A stretch of DNA of 5,307 nt. Origin: CAZAQS01 sp964486825 (GTDB taxonomy: Bacteria > Chloroflexota > Anaerolineae > Anaerolineales > UBA4823). Shown one piece after another: positions 5,181 to 5,307 of the stretch. Both the position numbers and the translations under genes were made by a program. The stretch covers positions 1 to 5,307 of the forward strand of contig CAZAQS010000321.1 of assembly GCA_964486825.1 (NCBI GenBank), written 5' to 3'. Every line of letters starts with the position of its first letter. Position 1 is the first letter of the stretch. The notes below the pieces were generated by a model. It saw only the letters and a program-made list of their open reading frames with translations. It was not told the origin of the DNA and searched no databases.

Positions 5181-5307
5181 AACGCTGCAAGCTGATCTTC
5201 GGACGCGGCCAGTAGGTCATACCGGGGTTATAGGTCACGCTTACGTCCCCACCACCGTTATTGGTCACGTTTTTAACGATCACCTGGCCGATCACCACCG
5301 CTTCCTC
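5179..5307 (-). CDS. C-terminal end of a minus-strand gene, function unknown (partial)
   Basis: Read from the right edge, 42 codons are open and end with TAA at 5181-5179. The peptide runs from EEAVVIGQVIVKN through VTNNGGGDVSVTY to a WPRPKISLQR end. Alternating hydrophobic and polar residues with Asn/Gly turns suggest beta strands, as in the last strands of a secreted or beta-sandwich domain. No stop interrupts the frame and the wobble positions are often G or C, which supports real coding. The gene converges on the SRP RNA, and its stop codon overlaps the last bases of that gene's T run. The start and most of the protein lie outside the window, so no function is proposed. Confidence 0.55.
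   Translation of the reverse strand, partial: EEAVVIGQVIVKNVTNNGGGDVSVTYNPGMTYWPRPKISLQR

Noticed and set aside
1..5307. CRISPR array, insertion sequence, integrase or attachment site next to the tRNA
   Set aside because: No regularly spaced repeats, transposase or integrase sequence, or duplicate of the tRNA 3' end was seen elsewhere in the window.

Overview
The window is ordinary bacterial chromosome from a respiring organism. Its centre is a compact three-gene operon for a quinol:cytochrome c oxidoreductase (bc / b6f-type complex III). The layout suggests a Chloroflexota (Anaerolineae-like) genome: an undivided Rieske / long fused cytochrome b / membrane-anchored dihaem cytochrome c cluster, small Thr-Pro/Ser-Pro linker membrane proteins, and a short Alu-less SRP RNA. 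This taxonomic guess is inference from gene style, not from a search.

Layout: (1) 1-38 is the 3' end of a tRNA, best read as tRNA-Ser. (2) 41-230 is a leader region with a good extended -10 element, feeding a 178-aa integral-membrane methyltransferase of the ICMT/PEMT type (231-767, +). (3) Convergent to it, 9 bp away, is a 120-aa multi-helix membrane protein of unknown function (777-1139, -) with its own Shine-Dalgarno and an upstream extended -10. (4) A 309-bp divergent intergenic region (1140-1448) holds that promoter, a small hairpin and a candidate promoter for the bc operon. (5) 1449-4475 (+) is the bc operon: Rieske protein (qcrA), a 527-aa cytochrome b with an unusual C-terminal domain (qcrB), and a dihaem cytochrome c (qcrC). 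The intergenic gaps are only 12 and 18 nt. (6) A perfect 20-bp hairpin with a 3-nt loop closes the operon (4558-4600). (7) A 106-aa two-TM protein of unknown function follows (4646-4966), possibly translated from a leaderless message. (8) The 4.5S SRP RNA gene (ffs, about 5067-5176) has a near-consensus promoter. (9) The C-terminal 42 codons of a minus-strand gene run in from the right edge (5179-5307).

How the genes work together: the Rieske and cytochrome b subunits form the quinol-oxidising core, and the anchored dihaem cytochrome c would take electrons from the Rieske cluster and pass them on to a terminal oxidase not encoded here. Cytochrome b combines features of several lineages: b6-like spacing of the second haem-ligand pair, subunit IV fused on, no cysteine for covalent haem c_n, the PEWY motif replaced by A-P-W-Y, and an extra ~125-residue extracytoplasmic tail. 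I see no mobile element, CRISPR array, phage or defence system. The most unusual material is the cytochrome b tail, the two small membrane proteins flanking the operon, and the long hairpin.
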